Numbered from the stretch's first letter, positions 27,124 to 36,836 are shown. The stretch: DNA of 64,000 nucleotides from a bacterium BRH_c32 (GCA_001516025.1 LOEU01000021.1:62001-126000), one strand, 5' to 3'. Numbers and translations are program-made. Notes: generated by a model from the sequence alone, not told the origin.

Positions 27124-30100
27124 ATGAATACAAAAACAGATACCGAAAACACAGAACTTAAGGTTCTTGTGCTGGAGGATTCACCCAGGGACCTGGAATT
27201 AATGCGCAATAAGTTATCAGCTGCGGGCCATCTCCTGGATCTGACCCATGTTGACAATAAAGAAGCCTTTACTGCTGCTTTGCGTAAAGATAATTTTAAC
27301 CTTATCCTGTCTGATTTTAAACTCCCGGGTTTTGACGCATTCGTGGCGTTGGAAATAAGCCAAAAGCTTTCTCCCGAAACACCGTTTATCTGCGTTTCAG
27401 GAGTCATAGGAGAAGAAACTGCCGTTGAATTATTAAAGATGGGTGCTGTGGACTACGTTTTGAAAGACAGGCCCGAAAGGCTTCCCTATGCCGTGAAGCG
27501 GGCGCTGGAACAAGCAAAAGTAACAGCAGACTATCAAAAAGCAGCGCAAGAACTCAAAAAAAGCGTAGCACAATTCGATGCGATGTTCGAGAATATGGCT
27601 TCCGGTAGTTGTCTCAATGAGATTGTTTACCATAACGGTGAACCAATAAATTATCGCATTCTAAAAATCAATCCCGCTTTTGAAAAAATACTTGGCATCA
27701 AGCGCGATAAGGCAGTTGGTGCCCTCGCTACAGAGGTTTATAACACTAAAGAACCTCCCTTATTGGATGTCTTTTCCGAAGTTGCCAGAACAGGAATCCC
27801 ACAGGATTTAGAACACTATTTTCAACCAACCGGGCAGTATCTTCATTTAACAGTTGGTTGCCCGAAGCCCGGCTTTTTCTCCACAGTATTCTCCGACATC
27901 ACTGGGCGTAAGAACATTGAAAAAGAATTGAAAGAAAAAACTTCATTTTTATCAACCATTATGGAAACAAGCCCAGTAGGTATTGTTTCTGTAGATAAAA
28001 CCGGTAATATTATTTATGCCAACAAAAGGGCAGAACAAATACTTGGGCTTGAAAAAAAAGAAATTACATCTATAACCTACAATGCCCCTTTATGGAACCA
28101 CATTGATCTTGACGGAACACCTTTGCCCGATGAGAAACAGCCTTTTAATATCATAAAAAAATCATTAAATACAGCCTTAAATATACAGCACGGCATAACC
28201 TGGCCCGATGGTACTATTGTAATATTATCAATTAATGCATCCCCGATAAAAGACCATAATGGCGAATTTAATGGTATGATTGCTTCTATCGAAGATATAT
28301 CAGAGCACAAGCGGTCAGAAATAGCTCTAAAGGAAAGTGAAGAAAAATTCCGCATTCTGGCTGATACTGCTAAAGTGATGATCGCTATAGTGGCAGATGC
28401 CGGCGGAGAAAAATTCCTTTATGTGAATGATGAATGGGAGCGTGTTTATGGATACAGCAAAGAAGAAGCGCAATATCTGAAGCCTATCGATCTGGTAGCC
28501 CCGGAATACAGGCAGAATCTTTTGAAAAAAGCAGCAGAACGCATTGAAGGAAAACAATTATCATCCACTTATGAATTGAAAACAATCACCAAAAACGGCC
28601 AAGACAAATACATCGATTTTTCTTCAACAATTATAAACTTTGGAAACCAAAAAGCTTTTTTGACCACTGCTATCGACATCACCGATCGAAAAAAAGCTGA
28701 GGATGCACTTCGCCAAAACAAAGAAATGATGGTCAATTCACAATCGGTAGCTCATATCTGTTCATATTCAACTAATCTGAATGTAGCTGAAATAGATAAA
28801 AGTCAATGGGTTTGCTCACCTGAATTTTACAAAATATTCGGGATAGATGAAACATATCCGCATACAATAGCCGGTTGGGCGGCTTTTATTCATCCCGATT
28901 TTCGCGAAAAAATATTCGCCTATCACGAATCTGTTGTCAAAGAAAAGAAATCTTTCAATCGTGAATATAAAATTATACGGATTAACGACGGTGCTGAACG
29001 CTGGGTGCATGGTACCGGAGAACTTGTTTACGATGCGCAGGGCAATCCGGTTAGGATGCATGGTGCAATTCAGGACATCACCGAACGCAAACGGGCAGAG
29101 ATGATAAAAAAAGTGCTGTACAACATTGCCAGTGCAATGATTACAATAAAAAACCTTAACGAACTGTTTGATACTGTTAGAAATGAACTGAATACCATTA
29201 TTGATGCAAATAACTTTTTTATTGCACTATACAACGAAGAAACAAGGATGGTGTATTCTCCGATTTTTAAAGATGAAAAAGATGAATACTGGGAATGGCC
29301 TGTAGAAAAAACAGCGACCGGCTTGGTAATAAAAAAAGGGCAACCTGTACTTTTAAAAAGAGAGGATGCTTTAAAATTAAAAGAAGAGGGATTGATGGAG
29401 ATAGTCGGAACACCCTCTGAAGCGTGGCTCGGCATTCCCTTAAAAGTGGGAGATAAAATATTGGGTGCTATTGTGGTTCAAAATTACGATAATCCCGATG
29501 TTTACGACCAAACGAGCATTGAAATCATGCAATTGGTAGCCAATGAATTGAGTGTTTTTATTGACTGGCAACTCAGTATAGAAACAGCCCTTAAGCTCTC
29601 CCGGGCAGTTGAACAAAGCTCAGTCTCGATAATGATTACTAACAATAAGGGAATTGTTGAATATGTAAATCCATTCTTCTCAAAACTGACCGGTTACTCT
29701 TTTGAAGAAGTAATCGGGAAAAATCCAAATTTATTGAAATCGGGGCATCAATCTAAAGAATTCTACGAAGAATTATGGAAAACCATCCTCTCGGGAAAAG
29801 ATTGGGTGGGTGAAATGTTAAATAAGAATAAGAGTGGTGGTTTATACTGGGTAAATGCTGTTATTTCGCCCATTGTAAACAGTCAAGGAGTTTTAACTAA
29901 ATTTGTTGCCATTAAAGAAGACATAACAAGTAAAAAAGAAATGATTTCAGAACTAATTGCCGCTAAAGATAAAGCCGAAGAAATGAACCGGGTAAAAAGT
30001 TACTTCTTCGCAAATATGAGCCACGAGCTTCGTACACCGTTTGTTGGCATTATGGGTTATGCTGATCTCTTGAAAAGCGAAATTGAAAATGAAGACTATA

Positions 30101-30669
30101 AAGAGATGCTGAACGGAATATTAAATGCCTCAAAAAGAATGCTGGGTACATTAGACAATATATTAAATTTGACAAGAAATGAATTTGATGAATTTGAATT
30201 GAACTTTAAACCGGTTAATCTTAAAGATATATTAGATAGTCTTTCAGAAGAATTTTTAATACAGACTGCTGCAAAAGGGTTACGCTTTATGGTTAACAAT
30301 CGGATTGAAAAAATCATTTTCAATACAGATGAAAATGTTTTTAGAGAGATCTTATCAAATCTTATAAGAAACGCTGTTAAGTTTACAGAGACAGGATCAA
30401 TTGAAATTAATTCTGAACTTGAAGTTACAGATGAACAAAAATTTTTAGTAATAAAAGTTATTGATACGGGTATTGGTATTCCGGAAGATAAACAAAGCCT
30501 TATATTTGATATATTTAGACAAGTTAGCGAAGGGACTGCAAGAGATTTTCAAGGTTCAGGTTTAGGGCTTGCAATTGTTAAAAAAGAAATAAAAAAATTA
30601 GGTGGAACAATTACAGTAAAAAGCGAGCTAAGTAAGGGGAGTACTTTTACTGTTCGGCTGCCGGTTTGA
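27124..30669 (+). CDS. Hybrid sensor kinase: receiver, five PAS, one GAF, histidine kinase
   Basis: A 1181-residue cytoplasmic kinase. Order: receiver (12-130; E18/D19, phospho-acceptor D64, K114), PAS (145-262), PAS (272-395), PAS (402-522), PAS (535-655), GAF (660-815), PAS (825-938), dimerisation domain with H967 (FFANMSHELRTP) and catalytic domain (N-box NLIRNAVKF; DTGIGIP; GSGLGLAI). The receiver at the N-terminus makes it an input-controlled kinase: an upstream kinase, plausibly the PocR kinase next door, could phosphorylate it. It has no output domain and no separate regulator follows it, so its target is elsewhere. Confidence 0.92.
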   Translation: MNTKTDTENTELKVLVLEDSPRDLELMRNKLSAAGHLLDLTHVDNKEAFTAALRKDNFNLILSDFKLPGFDAFVALEISQKLSPETPFICVSGVIGEETAVELLKMGAVDYVLKDRPERLPYAVKRALEQAKVTADYQKAAQELKKSVAQFDAMFENMASGSCLNEIVYHNGEPINYRILKINPAFEKILGIKRDKAVGALATEVYNTKEPPLLDVFSEVARTGIPQDLEHYFQPTGQYLHLTVGCPKPGFFSTVFSDITGRKNIEKELKEKTSFLSTIMETSPVGIVSVDKTGNIIYANKRAEQILGLEKKEITSITYNAPLWNHIDLDGTPLPDEKQPFNIIKKSLNTALNIQHGITWPDGTIVILSINASPIKDHNGEFNGMIASIEDISEHKRSEIALKESEEKFRILADTAKVMIAIVADAGGEKFLYVNDEWERVYGYSKEEAQYLKPIDLVAPEYRQNLLKKAAERIEGKQLSSTYELKTITKNGQDKYIDFSSTIINFGNQKAFLTTAIDITDRKKAEDALRQNKEMMVNSQSVAHICSYSTNLNVAEIDKSQWVCSPEFYKIFGIDETYPHTIAGWAAFIHPDFREKIFAYHESVVKEKKSFNREYKIIRINDGAERWVHGTGELVYDAQGNPVRMHGAIQDITERKRAEMIKKVLYNIASAMITIKNLNELFDTVRNELNTIIDANNFFIALYNEETRMVYSPIFKDEKDEYWEWPVEKTATGLVIKKGQPVLLKREDALKLKEEGLMEIVGTPSEAWLGIPLKVGDKILGAIVVQNYDNPDVYDQTSIEIMQLVANELSVFIDWQLSIETALKLSRAVEQSSVSIMITNNKGIVEYVNPFFSKLTGYSFEEVIGKNPNLLKSGHQSKEFYEELWKTILSGKDWVGEMLNKNKSGGLYWVNAVISPIVNSQGVLTKFVAIKEDITSKKEMISELIAAKDKAEEMNRVKSYFFANMSHELRTPFVGIMGYADLLKSEIENEDYKEMLNGILNASKRMLGTLDNILNLTRNEFDEFELNFKPVNLKDILDSLSEEFLIQTAAKGLRFMVNNRIEKIIFNTDENVFREILSNLIRNAVKFTETGSIEINSELEVTDEQKFLVIKVIDTGIGIPEDKQSLIFDIFRQVSEGTARDFQGSGLGLAIVKKEIKKLGGTITVKSELSKGSTFTVRLPV

Positions 30670-30792
30670 TCCTCGAGAAAAGGCAAATTGTTAAATTAGT
30701 GGCTTAACTAATGGTACTCTAAATGGGGTAAAGATCAGGGTGCTTTTTCTAAATCATAAAATCTAGCATATAAGAAAGGAAAATTCCACAGC

Positions 30793-31263
30793 ATGAAACG
30801 CCCTATGGCAATCTGGATTCTTATTTTTTGGTTACTCTTTCTTGCCTTTGGGGGATTATATGGCGGAATAGCAATGCTTCTCGAACCTTCTGGCAATTTA
30901 TTGCAGATGACTGAAGTTTTACAACTTTTGCCCGTCTCTAATTATCTCTTGCCTGGTTTATTTCTTCTTTTCGTTATGGGAGTACTCCCTTTATTTCTTA
31001 TATACGGCTTGTTCGCCCGCCCAAATTGGGCTTGGCTTGAGTCCTTTTTTCACAAAATAGAATATCATTGGGCTTGGAGTGGAACTGTTATTTTGGGTGT
31101 AGTGCTTGCAATATGGCTCATTGTTCAAGGAGTATTGATCGGTTTCAAGTGGGCTATACAGTATGTCACAGCCATTAACGGACTATTTATTTTATTGCTC
31201 GTATTCTTATCGCCTGTAAGAAGGTATTATTCAAAACACACCCAACTTCTAGATGAATGCTGA
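30793..31263 (+). CDS. Four-helix membrane protein of unknown function
   Basis: A 156-residue integral membrane protein with four hydrophobic stretches (about 7-29, 51-75, 93-117 and 122-142) and short polar loops. An AAGGAA motif lies about 10 bases before the ATG. No enzymatic motif is visible. It stands alone between the kinase gene and the porin cluster, with over 100 bases on each side, so context offers no clue to its job. Confidence 0.7.
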   Translation: MKRPMAIWILIFWLLFLAFGGLYGGIAMLLEPSGNLLQMTEVLQLLPVSNYLLPGLFLLFVMGVLPLFLIYGLFARPNWAWLESFFHKIEYHWAWSGTVILGVVLAIWLIVQGVLIGFKWAIQYVTAINGLFILLLVFLSPVRRYYSKHTQLLDEC

Positions 31264-31364
31264 CCTGGTTTAATTAAATAATCTAACCTTCTTGACAAAT
31301 ATACTCACCCCTTTCTATCCCTATTAAATGGTACAAAGAGCTATAAATTCACTTTAAATAGGAA

Positions 31365-31403
31365 TTGATAAACATGAACTCCATTTATAATTTTGTTTAT
31401 ATT
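31365..31403 (+). promoter_or_regulatory. FNR-like box and -10 element before the porin/flavoprotein cluster
   Basis: TTGAT-AAAC-ATGAA (31365-31378) matches the FNR consensus TTGAT-N4-ATCAA at nine of ten positions. TATATT lies at 31398-31403, putting the start near 31410 and the box at about -39, close to the class II position. The next start codon is at 31438. Anaerobic control is inference. Confidence 0.35.
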
Positions 31404-31437
31404 TTTTCACCTATTAATGTTTAGAAATGGAGCATTC

Positions 31438-32502
31438 ATGAAATATAAATTCTTAGTAATTTTTATCTTTTTATTCATCGGTAGTATAATAGCTCAAAAC
31501 GATGATTTTATTGAACCGAAAACTACTATTGGCGGTTATGGTGAATTGCATTTTAATCACGAAAAAAATATTAAGAATGATGTAAAACAAACTTTAGATT
31601 TCCACCGTTTTGTTTTATTCTTTAGTCATACTTGGAATGAAAAATGGTCTTTTAAATCTGAAGTGGAACTGGAACATAATTTTGTTCAGGATGGACAGGG
31701 CGAATTAGAATTAGAACAAGCATACATAAATTATCATTATGCCGATTGGATTGGTTTTCAATTCGGTGTTGTTTTACCTTCAATCGGATTAATAAATGAA
31801 AACCACGAGCCGGTACTTTTCATGGGTGTTGAACGACCTGAATACCATAATAAGATTATACCAACTACCTGGTTTGGCAATGGTATGGCAATCTATGGCA
31901 AATTAAAGGGATTCGATTATAAAGTTACAATAATGGAAGGATTAAATAATGAAAAATTCTCTCATAGTTCCGGAATAAGAAGCGGTAGAAAAAAAGGATT
32001 CATGGCGAATGCTAAAAATTTACTATATAATATTCGCTTAGATTATATCGATATTCCGGGTCTTAAACTGGGAGCTTCATATTCTTATAATAAAGCTTCC
32101 GGCGATACATCATCTAATAAAATCGATCTACTCGAATTTCATGCCTCTTATAAAAATAATAATATTTTAGCCATATTTGAATATGGACAAATAAACTACG
32201 AAAAGTATTCACTAAAGAAATCTAATGGTTTCTATTTCGATTTAGGTTATGATTTCGCTGATCTCTTAAATATCGAAACAAGAATTATCCCATTTATAAG
32301 ATATACTGATTACAATACAGCATCTTCTACAACTTTGGGTGGTAATTCAGAACTAAAATATCATTACAATTATTTTATGTTTGGTGTCTCGGTTAAACCT
32401 CTTGATCATGTTGTATTCAAAGCCGATTATGGCTCAAGAATTAATGAAATAGAAACAGAAAATAGTAAACTCTTTAATCTCGGTGTAGGATATTATTTCT
32501 AA
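31438..32502 (+). CDS. Porin-like outer-membrane beta-barrel protein
   Basis: A 354-residue outer-membrane protein. The frame is open from 31393, but the ATG at 31438 has GGAG five bases upstream and opens straight into a signal peptide (MKYKFLVIFIFLFIGSIIAQ), so it is the start. The mature part alternates polar and hydrophobic residues as a beta barrel, opens with a GGYGELHF strand, and ends in the strand LFNLGVGYYF with the terminal aromatic needed for Bam insertion. It resembles phosphate-selective-porin-like proteins of Bacteroidetes. The FMN-binding gene follows after 8 bases. Confidence 0.82.
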   Translation: MKYKFLVIFIFLFIGSIIAQNDDFIEPKTTIGGYGELHFNHEKNIKNDVKQTLDFHRFVLFFSHTWNEKWSFKSEVELEHNFVQDGQGELELEQAYINYHYADWIGFQFGVVLPSIGLINENHEPVLFMGVERPEYHNKIIPTTWFGNGMAIYGKLKGFDYKVTIMEGLNNEKFSHSSGIRSGRKKGFMANAKNLLYNIRLDYIDIPGLKLGASYSYNKASGDTSSNKIDLLEFHASYKNNNILAIFEYGQINYEKYSLKKSNGFYFDLGYDFADLLNIETRIIPFIRYTDYNTASSTTLGGNSELKYHYNYFMFGVSVKPLDHVVFKADYGSRINEIETENSKLFNLGVGYYF

Positions 32503-32510
32503 AGGTATTT

Positions 32511-33038
32511 ATGTTAAAATTATTATTGATTTATACATTTTTATCAGTTCTTTCACCTCAAGAAAATATTAAAGAACAAGCCGAGAAATCGATCTCGGCT
32601 TTCTTTGGTAAAAATCAGGAACTAATCTTTGAAAGGATTACTTTATCTAAATCCCTTATCAACGAAATTGAAAAAGAAATTAAACAAAAATTTGTAAACG
32701 ATTATATCTATCAATGGAAAATATATAATGGTGATAACTTGCTTGCTTATGCTTATTTAGATAATGTATTGGGTAAAACGATGCCAATTACTTTTCTTAC
32801 TATTATTGATTTAAAAAATGAAGTGTTACATGCTGAAATTATTAAGTATCGTGAATCCCACGGTGGGGAAGTAAGTCAAAGAAATTGGCTTAATCAGTTT
32901 ATTAATAAATCTGTAAGTAATAATTTTAAATTGGGAGATGATATTTCATCTATTTCGGGAGCTACTATCTCTGCCCGTTCTATTACTAAAGGTGTTAAAA
33001 AAACATTACTCATTTTAAAAAAGTTGAACTCTTTATGA
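32511..33038 (+). CDS. FMN-binding domain protein (RnfG/NqrC-like flavinylated carrier)
   Basis: A 175-residue exported or anchored electron carrier. The N-terminus is a short hydrophobic signal (LLLIYTFLSVLS). The FMN-binding domain covers about 85-170, with RESHGGEV (114-121) and the flavinylation signature ISGATIS, in which T152 would carry FMN through a phosphoester bond made by ApbE. The usual Asp three residues before the Ser is displaced (D143/D144). It has no helix or partner domains of RnfG or NqrC. It overlaps the next gene by 4 bases, so both are made together. Confidence 0.85.
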   Translation: MLKLLLIYTFLSVLSPQENIKEQAEKSISAFFGKNQELIFERITLSKSLINEIEKEIKQKFVNDYIYQWKIYNGDNLLAYAYLDNVLGKTMPITFLTIIDLKNEVLHAEIIKYRESHGGEVSQRNWLNQFINKSVSNNFKLGDDISSISGATISARSITKGVKKTLLILKKLNSL

Positions 33039-33520
33039 ATTATTCCTTAACTGCATTTCCACCTTTATTAAAAAGGTTTTTAATTACTTATATAATCATT
33101 TTAATTATCGGTATGGGAGTTGGCTTAGTTTACCTTTATCAATCAACTAATATTTCAAAAGAAGAAACGATTGAACATATCAATGGTACAGAGATTTCGG
33201 ATGAAGATGATTTCAAAGAAAAGTATCCTAAATCTATAAATGAACTTTTAATTACTACTCATAATCATATTTTTGGAATGGGGTTTATTTATTTTTCATT
33301 AGGTATGATTTTTTTCTTTAGTGAAGTAAATAAATATCTAAAAGGATTTTTACTTATTGAACCGTTAATTTCAATTGTAACAACTTTCGGTTCGATTTGG
33401 TTAGTACGATTTGTGGATGAAAAATTTATTTATTTGACTATCATCTCTTCTTTGTTAATGTATTCAAGTTTCTTTTTGATATGCGCAATTTCTTTATGGC
33501 AATTGCTCAAAAACAATTAA
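33035..33520 (+). CDS. Four-helix membrane protein, likely redox partner of the FMN carrier
   Basis: A 161-residue inner-membrane protein. Helix 1 (about 15-35) is followed by a 40-residue polar loop likely outside the cytoplasm, then helices at about 78-96, 104-125 and 131-156. A histidine pair H76/H78 (TTHNHIFGMG) sits at the start of helix 2 and could hold haem or quinone. I do not recognise the family. The 4-base overlap with the flavoprotein gene suggests that it anchors the flavoprotein or passes electrons to it, which is inference. Confidence 0.7.
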   Translation: MNYSLTAFPPLLKRFLITYIIILIIGMGVGLVYLYQSTNISKEETIEHINGTEISDEDDFKEKYPKSINELLITTHNHIFGMGFIYFSLGMIFFFSEVNKYLKGFLLIEPLISIVTTFGSIWLVRFVDEKFIYLTIISSLLMYSSFFLICAISLWQLLKNN

Positions 33521-33542
33521 TAATAATTAAGTAAACAAATAC

Positions 33543-33887
33543 TCACCCCGGGGGCCATGAGAGTTTTCTACCGCCTAACAAATGCAAATGAAGATGATAA
33601 ACATCCTGTCCGGAATCATCCCCGCAATTAAATACTAATCGGAAACCCGTTTCAGAAATATTTTCCTGCTTTGCAATTTTGTTCGCTGCTTCTATCATTT
33701 CACCCATAAGATGTGAATGTTCGGGTGTTTTGATATCCGTTACCTTTGAAATCTCTATCTTTGGTATTATCAATATATGCACCGGAGCTTGCGGATTGAT
33801 ATCTCTGAATGCTAAAACATTCTCAGTCTCATAAACAATATCTGCAGGTATCTCACGGTTAATAATTTTTGAAAATATTGTACTCAT
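33543..33887 (-). CDS. HIT-family nucleotide hydrolase (HinT-like)
   Basis: A 114-residue histidine-triad protein that hydrolyses nucleoside phosphoramidates or related adducts. The triad is VYHLHLHLLGG near the C-terminus; FSKIINREIPADIVYE and HILIIPK are also typical of HinT. It is last in the minus-strand operon, overlapping the sigma-54 activator gene by 4 bases. Confidence 0.95.
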   Translation of the reverse strand: MSTIFSKIINREIPADIVYETENVLAFRDINPQAPVHILIIPKIEISKVTDIKTPEHSHLMGEMIEAANKIAKQENISETGFRLVFNCGDDSGQDVYHLHLHLLGGRKLSWPPG

Positions 33888-35245
33888 TGCTCATCTCGTT
33901 CTATATTGTACTTTTTCATTTTGTTATAAAGATTACTTCTCTGCATTCCCAAAATCTCTGCCGTCTTTGCAATATTCCAGTTATTTATTTCCAATTGCTT
34001 TACAATAAATATCTTTTCTGTCTTCTCTTTAAACTCCTGATATGAATTAGAAAGATTGAGTAAACTTTCCGGTTGAGTCGAAGAATCCGGATTAATATGT
34101 TCGGCAACATCATTCGCGCTTATCTCTTTACCCGGTACCATAATCAATACTCGTTCAATTATATTTCTAAGCTCTCTTATGTTACCTTTCCATTTAAGTT
34201 TTTCAAGAGCATTTATTGCATGCTCGGAAAATATCTTAATCGGTATTTTATTTTTCGCACAAACAATATTTGTAAAATATTCTATCAATAAAGGAATATC
34301 TTCTTTGCGTTCTCGAAGCGGTGGAATATGAATCGGTATTACATTCAATCTATGATATAAATCTTCACGGAAATTTCCGTTCTTAATTTCTTCGGCAAGA
34401 TTCTTATTAGTAGCCGCTATCACTCTTACATCCACTGCAATTTTTTGAGTTCCTCCGACTCGTTCGATTCTTCCATCTTCAAGTGCACGGAGCACCTTCG
34501 CCTGCGCCTGTAAAGACATATCACCGATCTCATCCAAGAACAAAATCCCTTTATCGGCAATTTCAAATTTCCCGACTCTCTGATTTACGGCTCCCGTAAA
34601 AGATCCTTTTTCATGTCCGAATAATTCTGATTCAATTAATTCATTCGGAATTGCTGCACAATTAATTTCGATTAATTCTTTTTTTGATCGACTGCTAAGA
34701 CGATGAATCCGTTTTGCTACTAATTCTTTACCAGTACCATTTTCGCCTGTGATCAAAACCCTTGCATCCGTAACGGCAATTTTATCGATCGTTTCAAGTA
34801 TCTTTTTTATTGTCGGACTGTTCCCAATTATAGTATCATTTATTTCTAATTCAGTTTTTAGTGTTGTATTTTCTTTAACTAATTGCTTTTGATTGATCGC
34901 ATTTCTTACCGTAATTAATAGTTTATCGCGGTCAATCGGTTTCTCAATAAAATCATAAGCACCCATCTTGGTGGCTCTTACGGCATTATCCAATGAGGCA
35001 TGTGCGGAAATAATTATCGTGTTTATATTTATTTTATTCTGATTAATATATTGCAAGATTTCAAAACCATTCGTACCCGGCATTTGAATATCTAATAAGA
35101 GCAAATCATACTCGTTATAGTTTAACTTTTGCATCCCCATCGATGGTTCGGTAGTGTAATCCACTTCATAATCCTGAAATTCAAGAATCATTTTTACGCT
35201 TTCGCAAATCTCTTTTTCGTCATCAATTATTAGAATGTTGCTCAT
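33884..35245 (-). CDS. Sigma-54-dependent response regulator (NtrC family)
   Basis: A 453-residue transcription activator. Receiver domain 1-120 with phospho-acceptor D52 (LLLLDIQMPG); AAA+ domain about 138-370 with Walker A GENGTGKE (167-174), Walker B LFLDE (236-240) and sigma-54 contact loop GSFTGA (214-219); Fis-type helix-turn-helix at about 420-447 (NIAKTAEILGMQRSNLYNKM). The contact loop is GSFTGA in place of the usual GAFTGA. No sensor kinase is encoded beside it, making it an orphan whose partner must be elsewhere. It implies rpoN in the genome. Confidence 0.96.
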   Translation of the reverse strand: MSNILIIDDEKEICESVKMILEFQDYEVDYTTEPSMGMQKLNYNEYDLLLLDIQMPGTNGFEILQYINQNKININTIIISAHASLDNAVRATKMGAYDFIEKPIDRDKLLITVRNAINQKQLVKENTTLKTELEINDTIIGNSPTIKKILETIDKIAVTDARVLITGENGTGKELVAKRIHRLSSRSKKELIEINCAAIPNELIESELFGHEKGSFTGAVNQRVGKFEIADKGILFLDEIGDMSLQAQAKVLRALEDGRIERVGGTQKIAVDVRVIAATNKNLAEEIKNGNFREDLYHRLNVIPIHIPPLRERKEDIPLLIEYFTNIVCAKNKIPIKIFSEHAINALEKLKWKGNIRELRNIIERVLIMVPGKEISANDVAEHINPDSSTQPESLLNLSNSYQEFKEKTEKIFIVKQLEINNWNIAKTAEILGMQRSNLYNKMKKYNIERDEQ

Positions 35246-35886
35246 AGTTTTATTTTCATATATAAAAGTTGGTAAATACTAAATCCCGAAGAGGGGAGGA
35301 GTTTATCATTTTTCTTTAGATTTTTTCCATACCACTCACCGAGATGATTAACTATTAAATCCTTTTTATCGATACTTCCTTGCACCTTAAAAACTGCCTC
35401 AAAGTATTCAACAAAAATACCCATAAATTTCGACAAATTAAAAAAACCAATATTATAACTTAGGAAAGCATTCGCAAAGTAATGAGCTAATTTATCTATA
35501 TCGCCACTATTATTCATCGGTGAATCGAATAATAAATAACGTGGCTGATGTCTTAATTTAGTATAATAAAGTGAATCGCCTGCATTGGGTAACGGGAAGT
35601 TTAACGTAATCCCGATATAAGGAAGTTTCACAGCCATATTATTAAAAGGGAGTAAACTGAATGTAAGAGCTAATAATGCTTCTGAATTATCACCGTCATA
35701 AAACTTTTTTGCTTTTACGAATAAAGAATCCGTAATACCCACATCACCGATTCTCTTCCTTAATTCTATATATTCTTTTGAAGAAAGATATTTGGAAAGA
35801 TAAACTACGCCGTCAATAAAACTTTTTGATGCATCAATTTTTATAGGAAGAAATAAAATTATTGATAAAAGAAAAAACTTCTTCAT
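35242..35886 (-). CDS. Exported protein of unknown function
   Basis: A 214-residue protein with an N-terminal signal peptide (MKKFFLLSIILFLPIKIDAS). The rest has no domain I recognise. Distinct stretches are YIGITLNFPLPNAGDSLYYTKLR, then DSPMNNSGDIDKLAHYFANAF and FVEYFEAVFKVQGSIDKKDL, in which DKLAHYFAN looks like a possible metal or catalytic helix. It overlaps meaB and the activator gene by 4 bases on each side, so it is firmly part of this operon. Confidence 0.7.
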   Translation of the reverse strand: MKKFFLLSIILFLPIKIDASKSFIDGVVYLSKYLSSKEYIELRKRIGDVGITDSLFVKAKKFYDGDNSEALLALTFSLLPFNNMAVKLPYIGITLNFPLPNAGDSLYYTKLRHQPRYLLFDSPMNNSGDIDKLAHYFANAFLSYNIGFFNLSKFMGIFVEYFEAVFKVQGSIDKKDLIVNHLGEWYGKNLKKNDKLLPSSGFSIYQLLYMKIKL

Positions 35887-36833
35887 CTCTTCTTATAATC
35901 TGAAAGTAAGTTATCGGCTAATAGATATGGCGAAATCTCACCCGAGATTATTTTCTCTTTTTCATTCTCAAGGATTTCAAGTCTCTCGTTATTCCAAAAA
36001 TCCCGCTTCAATAAATTATTGGCAATATCAATTACCCTAAGTTTAGAATTCTTCTCTCGTTTTTTATATAGCAAGTCATTATTAATGAGATAAGATTTAT
36101 GTTTATCGATAGCATCCATTATTTCATCTAAACCGATATTTTCACTTGCCACTGATTTAAGAATCGGAGGAAGCCAGCTATCAGCATTATGATCTTTCAT
36201 AAAAAGAATAGTCTGCAATGCAGAGATCGCAGAATCAGCTCCGGGTCGATCCGATTTATTTAATACAAAGAAATCGGCTATCTCCATTAATCCCGCTTTC
36301 ATTGCTTGTATTGAATCTCCCGATTCAGGAACTAACACAACAATTGTTGTATCTGCCGTCTGCGCTATATCCAATTCCGATTGACCTACTCCGACCGTTT
36401 CAAAAATAATTATATCATAACCCGCGGCATCAAGTATATCGCCGGCATCGACTGTTTTTTTGCTCAATCCGCCGAGACTTCCGCGTGTTGCCATGCTGCG
36501 AATGAACACTCCGGGATCGCTTCCTATCTCGCTCATTCTTACTCTATCGCCTAAGAGTGCGCCACCCGTAAATGGGGAAGTAGGATCAATTGCTATTATC
36601 CCGACTGTCTTGCCTTCTTTACGAAATGATTTTGTTAATTGATTTGTGAGAGTTGATTTGCCCGCTCCGGGAGGTCCTGTAATCCCAATTCTATAACCGT
36701 TTCCCGTTTTATGATGTATCTTTATTAAGAGTTCCATCGAAAGTTTATCATCGTTTTCTACTAATGATATTGCCCTTGAAACCGCTTTCTTATTCTCTAC
36801 CGATATTTTTTCTATTGTTTCGGAATTGATCAT
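35883..36833 (-). CDS. meaB: MeaB/ArgK-type GTPase (methylmalonyl-CoA mutase chaperone)
   Basis: A 316-residue G3E-family GTPase that loads and protects B12-dependent acyl-CoA mutases. Walker A is GPPGAGKSTL; IDPTSPFTGGALLGDRVRM is the family hallmark; base recognition is NKSD. The mutase it serves is not in the window. The gap to nadD is 3 bases. Known relatives assist methylmalonyl-CoA mutase in propionate metabolism, which is the most likely role. Confidence 0.94.
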   Translation of the reverse strand: MINSETIEKISVENKKAVSRAISLVENDDKLSMELLIKIHHKTGNGYRIGITGPPGAGKSTLTNQLTKSFRKEGKTVGIIAIDPTSPFTGGALLGDRVRMSEIGSDPGVFIRSMATRGSLGGLSKKTVDAGDILDAAGYDIIIFETVGVGQSELDIAQTADTTIVVLVPESGDSIQAMKAGLMEIADFFVLNKSDRPGADSAISALQTILFMKDHNADSWLPPILKSVASENIGLDEIMDAIDKHKSYLINNDLLYKKREKNSKLRVIDIANNLLKRDFWNNERLEILENEKEKIISGEISPYLLADNLLSDYKKR

Positions 36834-36836
36834 GTT

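Noticed and set aside
26982-27407. 141-codon minus-strand frame across the regulator stub
   Set aside because: It is antisense to two clear coding regions, has no ribosome binding site, and its composition fits an antisense shadow.
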